A stretch of 64,000 nt of DNA from Coriolopsis trogii (Eukaryota; Basidiomycota; Agaricomycetes; Polyporales; Polyporaceae). Position numbers and translations under genes: made by a program. The notes beneath the pieces were generated by a model, which was not told where the DNA came from, did no database searches, and worked only from the letters and a program-made list of their open reading frames with translations. Below are positions 24,862 through 37,090 of the stretch, in pieces. Numbering within the stretch: position 1 is the first letter of the stretch; each line of letters opens with the position of its first letter. The DNA lies in NCBI GenBank assembly GCA_020543525.1, contig JAHYIO010000031.1:2108001-2172000 (forward strand). Direction: 5' to 3'.

Positions 24862-27800
24862 ATGTCTTTTCAGAAAGCGGCATTAGAACAACTCAAGTTC
24901 AAGAAAGTACAAAAACAACACAACACGTCGTTGAATACCTCAACATCACCAGCACCACCGTCATGGTCGACGAAGACCGGCAACGCGGCGGGGATGCCGC
25001 CCCCTCAGTCGCGGGATGCTACAGCCACATCGCGGTATTTCTCCGTCCCATCATCATCCTCCGGAACCGTTCTTGTTCCTAGCTCCAGTCCTTTGCGTCC
25101 TGATCCCGCCGATGGGTCCAAGTCGACGTCCAACGCATGGGATTTGTTCAACGACGAGGTCCCGGGCCTGAGTCGGTCGGGACCTGAAGTGCGTTCTACC
25201 ACCCTCCCTCTCGACCCACTATCCATCCCTAGCGGATTCCGCGTACCAAATGGCGTGTCTAACGCGTCCGCCACGCGCCCGTCGCCCTCCACGAGTAGAA
25301 AGCTGTCCGAGACGGAAGATGCGGAGGAGGGTGAGCGTCCTAGGAAACGAATGAACATGGGCCCGACCAACTCGCAAGACCCCATTGATTTCCTTACACC
25401 CTCTACGCCCTCCAACCATACTCATCCCGGCCCGAACACGTCACTATCCTCTATCTCTCTGTCTTCCGACGACTCGTTGCCCGACGCCAAGGAATTAATC
25501 CATGGTGCGTCCCGTCCTCGGATTGTCCGTGGGCAGTGGGCAGGAGACGAGAAGCCCCCACCTGCGTCTCCCGCTAAGGGGACCGGCGACGACCCTCAGT
25601 TCACCCATTTCCGTCTCACTCACATCGAGCACGACACCGCACGTATCCGTGCGGCTTGGAATCAAAGCGGAGGAGACCAAGTCAAGGCCGCTGCGCTCCT
25701 CGTGGACCCGTCGTGGAAACCCCCACCTGAGACTCGCCCGCCAAAGGATCCTGAACCCGCCATGGAGACCGGGCGCGTGAAGGAAATCGTAGAGGCGAAC
25801 AAGGCACAGCGATTGGCCGTGAAGGAGAAGGGCAAGAAGTCATTGATTTACAAGGGTCGTGTCAGCGACGAGAACGGGAAACCGTCGAGCGGTGCGGGCC
25901 CTTCTACACCACCCCGTGCCCCTCCCAAAGCACCCCCCATGATGATTATCGATTCGCCCATGAGCCCTGAGATCGCGAAGTCTAGGAAGCGTCTCAAGCG
26001 TAAGGTCATTGCGTCGGACTCGGAGGACGGTTATGAGGACAGTGGTGAAGACTCGGACGACTCCCATGATACCAACGCGGATGAACAGCGTGCGCTCGAA
26101 TACTTCAACGACACGTCCGCGGAAGGCTTGCAGGAGTTGACCGGTGCGTGCATTTTCCACCTCACGGCCCAAGTATCGCTTCATACCCTCGAGCAGGCTG
26201 CACACCCGCACAAGCGAAAAAGATCATCGAGCTTCGGCCTTTCACTTCCGTCGAGGACTTGAACACCAAACTTGGCCAAGGCAGGAAGAAGGCCGGTCCG
26301 GGAGGTATCAGCCCCCGTATGTTCGAGGATAGCGCGGCGATTTTCGAGGGCTATGGCAAGGTGGACAGCATCCTCGAGGATTGCGAGGGTATCGGTGCCG
26401 AGCTCCGGAAGGAGATCGCGAGCTGGACCGAGCATCACGGCAAGGCGAAAGGCAAGCAACGTGAAGCAACAACCTCTTCTCGTGACTCCTCCGCGTCACT
26501 CGACGACGGTGCTATCCACCTCACCCATATCGCTGTCCCGTCGGACAAGAAGCCGAGATACTACATGACCGAACAGCCGTCGTTGCTCACCGCTGGCGTC
26601 AAGCTGAAGGAATACCAGATGATTGGCGTCAACTGGTTGAGTCTGCTGTACCAGAAGGGTTTGAGTTGTATTCTTGCTGATGAGATGGGTGAGTTATCCC
26701 TGTGCTCTGTATGTTTGCAGGTGTTCATACTTTCGTATTCCTCTAGGTTTGGGAAAGACCGTACAGGTCATCAGCTTCTTCGCTCACCTGAAGGAACGTG
26801 GTCGTGCTGGTCCGCATCTCATCGTCGTCCCGTGAGTCACGCCCATGCCTTCATTGTCCTCCCTTTGTGAGACCAGGCACTGTTAGGTCCTCAACGCTCG
26901 AAAACTGGTGTCGCGAATTTACCAAGTTTGTCGGAGACGGCATCAAGTTCGAGACGTACTATGCTGACAAGGGCGACCGCCCGAGACTTCGGGAGAGGCT
27001 GAACAACACTGCGGTCACGCGGGATCCCGCCAAGGGATGGAACGTCCTTATCACCACGTACAACCTCGCTCAAGGTGACGACCACGACCGCAAGTTCTTC
27101 AGGCGGATAGAGTGGGATGTGAGTGCTCTACTTCACGTATGGTGAACCACCCACGCTCAAGCACGACGTGTCAGACTTGCGTCTATGACGAAGGTCATGT
27201 CTTGAAGAACTTCCAGTCGCAACGGTACCAGGCGCTTTTACGGTACAAATCACGCTGGAGATTGCTTCTTACCGGCACTCCCTTGCAAAATAACTTGCAA
27301 GAGCTAGTAGTAAGCTTGCGTTGCTATGGCATATTGTGTACCCGTTGACGCATGTCATCTTCAGTCATTGATGAACTTCATCCTACCGGGGAAGTTTGCT
27401 GACGATCTGGACTCTCTGCGAGCGGTGTTTAAAACCAAGGGTGACTCAAAAGTCACGCTGCTCGCTCAGCAACGCGTCTCCAGGGCTAAAAAGATGATGA
27501 CGCCGTTTGTCCTTCGACGGCGCAAAGATCAGGTGGGTTGAATGTTAATATCCCACGAGCACGGTCTATAACGACATTGTCAGGTACTGCAAGAATTGCC
27601 AAAGAAGACAGAGCGTATCGAGTGGTGCGAGATGACGCCGCTTCAGAAGACTATCTACGATGATGCGCTCCGGCGGTCGCGAAAGACCATCTTCGATCTT
27701 GAGAGCGGCAGTACCGAAACATCTGATGCCCCAGCTGCGAACGGCCGAGGCAAGCCGGCCAAAAAGAAGACACGCGCTACTGCACGAACCAAAGACAAGA

Positions 27801-28826
27801 TGTACCTCGAGAACAGTGCCAACGTTCTCATGGACTTGCGGAAGGCCGCTTCGCACCCGATGCTCTTCCGGAGACGCTTTACGGACGACACTCTATCATC
27901 CATCGCCAAACTTCTGTTGAAAGAGCCGGACTTCAAGAAGCGGGGGGCGATCTTCGAGTACGTGAAGGAAGATATGGAGGTCATGACAGACGCCGAACTT
28001 CAAGCATTTTGCGCGACGTACAGAGTATGGCATAGGTTCCCTCCTACCATTGTCCGTGTTTGTCTGACTGTCCTGCGAAAAGTCTCTGCGCAGATACGTC
28101 CAGGACGACGACTGCTACATGGAAGCTGGCAAAGTCCGAGTCCTGCTCAAGCTTCTCGAGCAATATCAGGCGGAGGGTCGGCGGGCATTGATTTTCTCGC
28201 AGGTATGTCGCGTCCTTCACATGTGCACTCCGTGGCGATTCAATGTGACTCTCGGTAGTTCACGCAAATACTGGACATTCTGCAAAAAGTCCTGGATCTG
28301 AAGAAGATCAAGTATCTCGTCCTAACTGGTTCGACGCCAGTCGACGTCCGTCAGACATTAGTCGACGAGTTCACGGAGGATGAGAGTATTCCCGTCTTCC
28401 TTCTCTCCACGAAAGCTGGTGGCATGGGAATTAATCTGACGGCGGCGAGTGTGGTTATAATGTGAGTACATGCCATGCGGCCGGTGTCCAGTTGGGTTGA
28501 CACGCATGACGTCATCAAGGTTCGATCAAGACTTCAATCCCCACAACGACAAGCAAGCTCAGGACCGCGCTTACCGGATAGGTCAGAAGCGCGACGTCGA
28601 CGTTGTGAAGCTCATCACCAAGGGATCCATCGAAGAGGATATGCTCGCGCTTGGCCAGATGAAGCTCGCTCTCGACGAGGCTGTCGCTGGCGAGGAAGCC
28701 GAGGAACGAGTCGAGCAGGAGATGAAGATGTCGCTCATGAATGCAGTGCGGAAGAAGCTCGCGACGGACGAAGACGTCGAGATGAAGGACGGGGCGCCGG
28801 CGATCAAGGTCGACGCGAAGGACTGA
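24862..28826 (+). CDS. FUN30: SNF2-family remodeller FUN30/SMARCAD1
   Basis: ATP-dependent nucleosome remodeller acting in heterochromatin maintenance and DNA-end resection. Ten exons (24862-26143, 26197-26688, 26747-26831, 26887-27118, 27175-27309, 27365-27532, 27584-28024, 28083-28202, 28259-28461, 28520-28826) give 1154 residues. The disordered N-terminal half carries a CUE-like ubiquitin-binding segment (about 243-288). A helix-hairpin-helix-like region ([13 protein letters not shown]) follows. The helicase core has motif I DEMGLGKT (589-596), motif II DEGH (702-705, the form typical of the SMARCAD1 group), [25 protein letters not shown] and [11 protein letters not shown]. The start is the first ATG in frame; an upstream coding exon was tested and gave no in-frame ATG. 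Confidence 0.93.
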
Positions 28827-29537
28827 ATAAATCGTTCATGTGGCATCAGTTAGAGTATACCCGTCCCAGCTGCACATTCCTGGTAATGACTGTCGAGCTC
28901 GCCGCACTGCTGTATCTATCTCTTGTACTGTAGCTTTCTGTTGGATCCCCTCGCTATCGATCGCACACTGGCATAATCGCTCACCAAAGGAATACAGAAC
29001 GAGGTCATCAAGCATGCAGTTGTTTTGCGGTATCGTACCACGATCCCTGAGGACGTGCGTCGTCGGAAAGGTGCGTGGTTTCCTTGAAAATCCGATCGGG
29101 ATTGCGGCCTACTTCATGCCGGTACTACTCCCATGGTCAGGTACGTTCGTCTCGGTTTCTCAATTGACCATCGTCTTGACGCTGAAGAAGATGTCTCACA
29201 GCTTCGATCCGCTCGCTATTCATGTCGCCTGGAGCGCCTCCGGCAATATGCCCGGGCGCGATCGTACCAGTTTGCAGAGACGCGGGCAGGCGTAGATGAG
29301 TGATGGTAAGTCTCTCTAGCGGTACGCTGTTACTATTCATAAGGACTGACGTTTGTCATTTCTAATAGAGTAACGAGTATACCCCACTGCCGAAATACTC
29401 CGATGCGAGACTTGGAACCCCCCAACAGTGGCACGAGAATGCGGCACGACAAGGGCTCGATTGCGAGTATGCTATATAGCTCGTATAAGACGCGGAGGCA
29501 GAGAGATTGCTCCAACGACTTCCCCCCCCCACTCTCT
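28827..29537. other. Intergenic, promoter of the terpene synthase
   Basis: About 0.7 kb between the FUN30 stop and the terpene synthase start. Nothing coding is supported. A run of nine C residues (29522-29530) lies just before the chosen ATG at 29538. Confidence 0.45.
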
Positions 29538-31163
29538 ATGTTCCTGAAGCGTGGCTATACCGACTTCTTCTTCGACGTCTCTGACGTCTTGATCACCTGG
29601 CCCAGCTCAGACCTCACATGCCCCATAGACCGCAAGACGCTGCGTCAATGTCTCATCTCCCGGACATGGTTTCGCTACGAGTCCGAGCAAATCTCGAAGC
29701 AGGAGTGTTTCGACCTCCTCTCAAAACAGTTCTCCCTTGAATCTACCGCCATTGAACAAGCGTGGACGCATGTGCGGCGCGCTCTGCGGCCGAACGAGGA
29801 CATGGTCGCGCTCATCAGGGAGATGAAGGCGTCGTCTGGAGGGAAGGCGCGCGTCTTCGGGACGTTCAACGTATCGCCAGACGACTACGAGTACTTCCGC
29901 TCGCGGCCGGACGTTGACTGGTCCATCTTTGACGCGGTGTTCAAGTCTCACGAGCTGGGGACTCGGATGCCGAACCCCGGGTTCTTGAAGCGTGTTTTCG
30001 CCAACCCGGAGGTCAAGATCGACCCTTACGATGCTGTATACGTAGGCCACGATCCGGACGACGTGGTCACCGCGCGCTCGTTCGGTATGCATGGTATCCT
30101 CCTCGGTGATCTCAAAGAGGTCCGTCGGGAGCTTCGGAATCTTATTGGCGACCCGGTGAAGCGAGGCTGGGAGTACCTACGTGCGAATGCGGGTAAGCTC
30201 GCCTGCGAGGTGGAGAACCGCAACGTGTCCTTCATGGAGAACTTCGCACAGTTGTTGATCTTGGAGGCTACGGGTGATAGGTAGGTCAAGGCTGTCGTGG
30301 GTCACTATATGCGCTCATATGGTGCGGTAGGAGCCTTGTGTCTCTCACGGAACCTCCAAGGTCTTGGAACTTCTTCCAAGGTGAGCTTTTTGAAACCATA
30401 CGCCTGCCATGGCTTAGCTTGCTACAGGGAAAGGCCTCCTGACGTACGAGGACTACCCCGACGACCTGGATACTACCGCACTGGGCCTTGTGACCATGAA
30501 GTCCTCCACAGAGCATGTAAACTCAATGATGGACGAGATGCTCACCCTCCTCAGCGAAGATGGCCTTCCCTGGGTAAGCCATCTATCTGCCCACCTCTGA
30601 GGACCATTCTCTCACCGACCACCTGTCTCCTCTCCTCACCGCAGACCTACTACGACCGCGAGCTTCCCCGGCTCGACCTAGTCGTAATCGTGAACGTCCT
30701 CCATCTCTTCTACACGCACGGGCGCGGCCACGAGCTCCCCGCCGCGCTCGACTTCGTGCATGCCTTCCTCAAGAACAGGGCGTATATCGATGGCACGCGG
30801 TACTACTTCCGCGAATGCGTCCTCTACTTCATCGGCCGGCTCCTCCAAACCTCGGACGACGCCCCCCTGCACGCGCTGCTCGAGGACCTCCTCCGCGAAC
30901 GCGTGCAGGAGCTCGTCGGCGCCCCGGGCGACGCGCTCGCGCTGGCGTTCCGTGTCGTGACGTGTGCGGGGCTCGGGGTGCGGGACGAGATCGACATGCG
31001 GAACCTGCTGCCGCTGCAGTGCGAGGATGGGGGGTGGGAGATTGGGTATATCTACCGCTATGGGATCTCGAGGGCGAAAATTGGTACGAGGGGGTACACG
31101 ACGGCGATGGCGATCAGGGCGATCGAGGAACTAGACCGGTTACGTGCTGGCCAGAGGGCATAG
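29538..31163 (+). CDS. Drimane-type sesquiterpene synthase (HAD + terpene cyclase domain, AstC/AncC type)
   Basis: Exons 29538-30280, 30331-30380, 30428-30573 and 30645-31163 give 485 residues. Residues 7-245 form a HAD-like domain: FFDVSDVLITW at 11-21, FGTFNVS at 107-113, SHELGTRMPNP at 137-147 and VGHDPDDVV at 169-177. Residues from about 260 form a terpene-cyclase beta-type domain with D277-L-D279-T-T, the acid motif of class II (protonation-initiated) cyclisation, and LLPLQCEDGGWEIGYIY near the C-terminus. This two-domain order is that of the AstC/AncC family, which cyclises farnesyl diphosphate to drimane-type products. Frame-compatible upstream ATGs exist, but 29538 begins exactly at the HAD domain. 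The convergent neighbour is an MFS exporter. Product identity is inference. Confidence 0.88.
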
Positions 31164-31455
31164 TAGGTGTAGTGTATAAGTTGCTCAGACTGTAGTTGTA
31201 TGTGACAGAAAGACGCTTGAACGCGCGTACAAGGGCAGTCTCTCACCTGCAACCTCAGGTCGAAGACACTACCAAGCAGCACGAGCGAACCAGCCAGCAT
31301 GCATAGGTACTCGATTAGCATCATGTCTGCGTACTTTGGAAGTCGTTGGAGATCGCGCTATGACAGTAGCGTGACCTAGATGTGTAACTCCGCCCATCAC
31401 AACAGTGAGACATCCAACATCCAGACACGAACAATGTCCATCATATCCCACCTTC

Positions 31456-33977
31456 TTACGTCGACTGTACCTGGCCTGCTCCACTGACGGCTAATCGCCC
31501 AGAATCGTCAGTCGACCGCTTCTCCTCCTCTACTCCCGGCACCTCCTTATCTTTCACCTGCGCAGCTCCAGTCGCAGGCGCAGGCGCAGACCCACTCTCT
31601 CCCTTCTCCGGCTCATGTATGTTCGACAAGAACAAGGTGAGCACAAACGACAAGCCCGCCCAGGGGACGAGCGAGAGGAACGCCCAGCGCGAGCCCTGCT
31701 GGAACGCGTCCCGGACCGCGCTCTGCACCTCGGGCGGGAGCTCGCCGATGCTCTGGATCGAGGAGAGGCCGTCGGCGATCCCGGCCGAGAGCGTGCTCGA
31801 CGCGTCCGCGGGGACCGCGCCGGAGGCGACGAGCGCGGAGAGGATCGACGTCACTTTGGCGTTGAGCACGGCGCCGCATTGGGCGAGGCCGACGGTGCCG
31901 CCGAGGGAGCGGCTCTGTGTGCGTAAAGTGGATGGATGGAGGGTTAATGTGAGTGTGCGTGTGCGTGGTGATGATAGGGTGTAGCAGGGCGGGCGGACGT
32001 ACGAAGAGCGTGAGGGCGGAGACGATCGCGTTGCGCTCGGCGGGCTGCGAGAACCGGCAGTGGATGGCGAGCGGGCCTATGGACATGCCGACGCCTGTTC
32101 CGGCCATGATGAGGAAGCTGCGATCTCGACATGAGTGCTCTCAACGTGTGTTATTACCATGATCGACGCCGCTCACCCGTTTACGTAGCTCTTGTTGTTG
32201 ATGTCCATAGCATACGAGATGAGCCCCAGCGAGACGGTGATAATGAGACCGCCGAGGACGATCGGGACCTTGGGCTGCAACGAGAATGTGAGCGCATGTA
32301 CCGTGAACGACAGGCGACCATTAGCACGCACCTGCCTGAGGATCCTGAGCAGAGTGATCGATATGATTGCACCTGCACCCTATTCATCACGCGAAGAAGG
32401 AAAAAACATCAGCATCAGCCGCCCTCACAAAACCCAGGGCCACGTACCATCCCCGGCGCAAAGTACAACAGCTGCGTGCCCGCCTCCGTGCCGGACAGCC
32501 CAGAGACGATCGTGAAGAAGATCGCGATAAAGTAAAACATAACGATCATGACCATCCCGCTCACGAAGATCGCGAGCTGCGCGACGCACAGATTCCAACT
32601 CGTGAACAGCTCGAGCGGGATCATCGGCTCCGTTCGCATGAGCGGATTCCTGCTCCTCTCCCGCGCGCCGGTGCTCACCGCCGAGGACTTGCGCTCGAGC
32701 GCATACTCCCACGCGATCCAGGCGAGGTAAAGGACCCCAGAGAGGACGAAGCAGACGATGACGCGCGTGGAGTCCCAGCCGGTCGAGGACGAGCCCCAGT
32801 TGAGGGCGAGGAGGAGGGTGATGCCCGCGCCCATGAAGAGGAAGGCGCCGACCCAGTCGATACGGAGGGCTTTCTGGCCGAATGTTTCTTTCTCGGGTTC
32901 GGTACCAGGATGGGAGGAGGATGGGAGAGGGGTGTGAGCGGCCTGCGGGCCTTTGGTACGTCCGCGGAGGATGAAGAAGGAAAGGACCATTGCTACGAGG
33001 CAGCAGGGCAGGCTGGAGAGGAGGTATGAGGTTATGAGCCGACAGAGCTCGATATGCAAGGTACGGAGGATGTGGTGGCGACTCACTTTATAGCAAAAAT
33101 CCATCGGAAAGTGACGGTGGTCAGTGCTCCGCCAATGACGGGGCCAACGCAGTACCCGATGGTGTACAGGAGGAACAGCATAGTGGTCTGCCAATTGTTC
33201 TCGTCAAGGGAGTTCGAGTCAGATAGAATGATACGAATGACCTAGCGACATAAACAAAAGGTGAGATCTCTGAGTTGGAAACTAAGGGAGTGTCGTATAC
33301 CCACCGCCATCATACCGGCCGCACCGATACCTGCGACACCACGACCCGCCAACATGGTAGCCATATTCTGGCTACCAGTACTGATGGCACTCCCAACCAT
33401 GAAGCACAGTAAGGATAGTTGCAATGCCCAGTGCCGACCCCAAACGTCCGCTAGCGATGCGAACAGCGGGAGGAACACGGTGGAAGTCAAAAGGTAGATT
33501 GTTCCAATATAACTGAGGACACATGGTCAACTTAACAGTCCCGAATTGATAGCTGAAACGCATACCTTTGCAGGTCTAGTCGGTGGAAATGGGACTGGTA
33601 AAGGCATCAATGACATCACTCGAGAGCAGGGGTCGGGTTAACGTACGGCAATATCGACTTGGGCAGTGGCCACCACTTGACAGAAGGTCAGGGAAAGACC
33701 ACGGCGAGGCAGGGGCAAGCAACGCACCTGTGTAGTCCAATGTCTCAAAGATTACGGGCACAAATAGAGCAGCCATGAGCATGATTCTCCACTTCAGAGC
33801 CTCCGCTGTGGATCGCCGTTGAGGCGCAGAAGGGATATTCGAAGGCTCATCGTGGACGGTTTGCGAGGAGTTCTCGTCGTGTTCTGGTCGAGCGGAACGA
33901 GGCACCTCGGCCTCTGCCTCTTTTGCAGCTCTGGCCGCTCTCCGTTTGTTCCTGATATACCTGTACGCGAGGATCAT
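31456..33977 (-). CDS. MFS multidrug exporter, 14-TM DHA2 type
   Basis: Ten exons (33977-33728, 33675-33647, 33594-33566, 33512-33305, 33241-33087, 33012-32448, 32379-32332, 32274-32177, 32117-32003, 31914-31456) encode 651 residues. The first membrane helix ends in the family signature ETLDYTVVATAQ (motif D1). LADVWGRHWALQL is motif A, and GYCVGPVIGGAL resembles motif C of proton-drug antiporters. Later helices include RWIFAINLPCC and GTGVGMSIGPLAI. The predicted topology is the 14-TM H+-antiporter type that exports drugs, siderophores or secondary metabolites at the plasma membrane. The C-terminal 60 residues are hydrophilic, rich in E, K and S. Position next to a sesquiterpene synthase suggests export of its product; that is inference. 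Confidence 0.92.
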
Positions 33978-34617
33978 GGATGGATGGCAAGGTCTGAGGG
34001 CGGGGCGGGGAAAAGGAAGAAAGGAGAAGGAAGTGGGTACAAACGGAGGCCGCTTGACAGTGACCTGACGTATATATCGTCCCGTACACGCCCTCGGGTG
34101 CTAAGACTAGTACCAGCGATCACAGGGGTAAGATGACTGCAGCGCTCATAGCTGTATACATAACCGGACCAATGCACAGCGCGCGCAGTAGGGATGATCG
34201 CTGAAAGGTGAAGTAGCGATGCCAATCTGGAGTACAGACAGTCCCCTCGTGGCACGGCGAGTCCTATTTTTTAGCCTAAATCTCGAGCTGGGGAATGTCT
34301 GCCAGTACTGCGAGTCGAGGCTGTCACTGGGAACGGTTAGCTCCAGCCTTAGTCATGAATAAGAGACATGAGGACACTCCCACACGGCGATGGTGAGCAT
34401 GAGAAGGGCTTTGGATTGGACGATGTTGTGGGGAGGAAGTAGGACGCTCGGGTGCTGAGCGCGGTCGGTTCGGGAGAAGGTGTGTTCGTGGCTGTGCTTC
34501 GGGTGCGTTCCTCTCTGGGCGTCTACTATGACGAGAGAACATACCCGCGTTCCCGAGTTTCCCGGACATCTTGTCTCCGTCTCACCAGGCCAGTATACAC
34601 GCTTGCCGCAGTCCATC
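33978..34617. promoter_or_regulatory. Divergent promoter region MFS exporter / BET5
   Basis: A 640-bp spacer between diverging start codons. No coding sequence or recognisable regulatory motif can be supported beyond its position. Confidence 0.4.
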
Positions 34618-35430
34618 ATGACCATCTACAGCCTGTACATATTCGATAGGCATGTTCACCACCATTGCACGCAATCTCATGAAGCCTGATCGCAATGAAC
34701 GCCTCCCAGACACTGCGCCTGCATATACTACCAGGACTGGCACCGCACCGTCCGCCCAAAGACGGCCGTAGAAGGCGGCATACTACCCGCCGTATACGCC
34801 CCCGTCTACCCCGCCTCGCACCCAGACTCGCTGTACGGAAACCGCAAGATCTCCGCGTCCTCGGGCATCGTCGTCGCCGTGAACCCAGACGACGACGAGG
34901 CCGAGGCGCATACGCCCATGTCTGCCCACAGTCCCATCGCGCCGCTCCCGCCGCAGCCGACGTCGACGCTCTCGTTTGACGAGGAGGCAAAGCTCGTGTA
35001 TGGCGTCGTGCTCTCCCTCCGGAACATGATCAAGAAGCTCTCAGGAAAGTGCGTACGCCCGTCTTCTCCCTCTCACACTCTCGTTCCTTCACTTCCCCTT
35101 CCACCCCCCTCCTTCGGATCCCTTACGTCCATCGTACCCTCCTCACCCTCTCCCGCCTCCGACAGGGACGAGCAATTCGTCAACTACCAAACCTCCGCCT
35201 ACAAGCTCCACCTATTCGAAACCCTCTCCGGCTACAAGTTCGTCATGCTCTCCGACCCCCACGCCGACTCCCTCCGCTTCGTCCTCCGCCAGATCTACTC
35301 CGGCCCCTTCCTCGAGTACGTCGTCCGCAACCCGCTCGTCGACATGGACTCCAAGACGCGCGGCATCGACAACGAGTACTTCCGGATGAGCACAGATCGC
35401 CTCGTCCAAGGCCTCACCGTCTTCCGATGA
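34618..35430 (+). CDS. BET5: TRAPP complex subunit BET5 (TRAPPC1)
   Basis: Small longin-fold subunit of the TRAPP tethering complex, the exchange factor for Rab1/Ypt1 in ER-Golgi traffic. Exons 34618-34649, 34710-35048 and 35166-35430 give 211 residues. MTIYSLYIFDRHCACIYYQ is the diagnostic N-terminus; YGVVLSLRNMIKKLSGK, YKLHLFETLSGYKFVML and EYVVRNPLVD follow. A loop of roughly 50-60 residues, rich in A, P and S (about 30-90), makes it longer than the yeast protein. The first intron (34650-34709) starts GCATGT, a GC donor in an otherwise standard AG|GC context; a GT donor does not exist in frame. Confidence 0.93.
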
Positions 35431-35881
35431 GCTTTCCCTGTATACGGTGAATATACCCGTCTTTCCCGGACATACCCCCTCCCCAGTTTCAGTGTTGTGG
35501 TGATTTGCTCGCGATTCACGTTACCCAAGCATTGTGTATGCACCAGCATCATGTCACGATCTCTCACACGACCGGGGAAGGTGCTCCAAAATCCTATATT
35601 CCACTAGCAAGACATCTTGCACGAACACTAAACGGAAGGCTACACTGGTAGTAGAAAGGAAAGAAACAAAGTCCGCTTGCACCGAGCAAACACAGTTCAG
35701 AAGGCACACGATGGAAGAACGAGAGCAGCAGCTTGAGTAACAGAGCACAGAATACGGCAGCGTAAGCACGTGGGGCGGGGACCACAAGAGACTCGAGGAT
35801 AGCATCGTGACGCTCGTGAGGTAGGGGAAGATAGTGCACTGCTGCGTAACAAGGAGTACGTACTCGAGGACAAAAGGTCAT
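35431..35881. other. Convergent intergenic spacer
   Basis: Spacer between the stops of BET5 and the two-TM protein; it should contain both 3' UTRs. Nothing else is seen. Confidence 0.45.
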
Positions 35882-37090
35882 CTAGACCTTGATGTCCTCA
35901 AAACGCTCCTTCTCGTGGGGGAGGTACGTGTCAAGCGTCGGGCCCGTGTATGCGGGCACCTTCTCGTCACGCTCGTTGTAGAGCGGCACGCCCTGCACGT
36001 TGGTCGTAGGCGCGTGGTGAGGGGCACCTTGCGCATGGCCAGGCGCCATGTAAGGCGTGTAGTAAGCCCCGACGTTGGGATCGATAGGCTGGTTGACGAG
36101 GTACTGTGCATTCCCCTCGCGTAAGCCTATTGCAATCGCAAGCAGTCCAAAGCATGAAACGCACCGGAGGCAGCGAGGCACCCAGCTGGAAGGGCGTGAT
36201 CGCGGGCGGGCGTGGGTACGAGATGATGACGTGCTGCAAACAGATGAGCTCAGCAATCAATGCGGCGCGTAATGAGATGAGGGACTTACAAGTGCTTTGC
36301 TTCCGATACCGGGCATCTTCATCTGCCACTGGGGGACTTGGGAACCCTTCATGGCGGCGTCCTCGGCGCTAAACTTGGCAAGCATCTGGTTCACCGTACG
36401 CTTTCCCTGCAATGGTGGATACAATGGGTCGATCGGACTTGTTGTCGAGGACTGGAGGCACGTACCATTGCTTTCCAGAGGAGGAAGGGAACCCAGCCGA
36501 GGAGGAAGAGACCGATGAACGCACCAGCACTCGCAGCGCGTGCCTGCCAGAACCGCTCATCGACAAAGAAGCTCCGACCGTTGCCCTCGTCGACGCGCTC
36601 GAGCTGTTTGGGGAGAGCAGCTAGGAGCACATAGTAGACGACGATCGGGACGGCCAGCGAGGCGCTGTGCGCGCAGGAGGGACGTTTATCAGTGCGCCGC
36701 CTCGCCTCACCGAGTGGAGTGGGTAGAAGGACTCACAGAGCCATGAAGACAGCAAAGATGATGTCGAACCGGGGCTTGAGATAGCGCGAGCCCGTAGTGA
36801 GGACAGCCCGCTGCCTCGCCACCCACACGTCCCTCGAGTACTTTGCGTGCGGACAATCACGGATCAGAGCTTACACCAAGCTGCAAGAGACCAGGTTCAC
36901 TCACGTATTGCTGGAGCTCGAACGGGACGGTATCGTCAGGCGGCATGCCTTTGGGGAGGCGCTACACATTCCCCACTCTCGATCAGATCCCTTTGCTATC
37001 ACCCACTCGAGCACCAGAGCGACATACCAGCGCGATGTGCTGCTTAGGGTTAACCTCGACACGGACGGTGTACATCGGGGGCGCTGCCAT
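35882..37090 (-). CDS. Two-TM membrane protein of unknown family
   Basis: Seven exons (37090-37028, 36961-36905, 36840-36737, 36664-36466, 36406-36290, 36233-36165, 36103-35882) join to 276 residues. The order is: a hydrophilic start with MYTVRVEVNPKQHIAL, a first helix around IIFAVFMALSASLAVPIVVY, a loop with FFVDERFWQAR, a second helix around AGAFIGLFLLGWVPFLLW, then a conserved-looking segment (QWQMKMPGIG, HVIISYPRPPAITPFQLG) and a P/Y/N-rich tail. The last acceptor could instead lie 12 bases upstream, adding four residues. I do not recognise the family. The even exon phases argue that the model is right. The second half probably faces the cytosol. Confidence 0.7.

Noticed and set aside
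31613..32107. Long open frames overlapping the MFS gene on both strands
   Set aside because: They are GC-rich shadows of the transporter; the spliced minus-strand MFS model explains the sequence.
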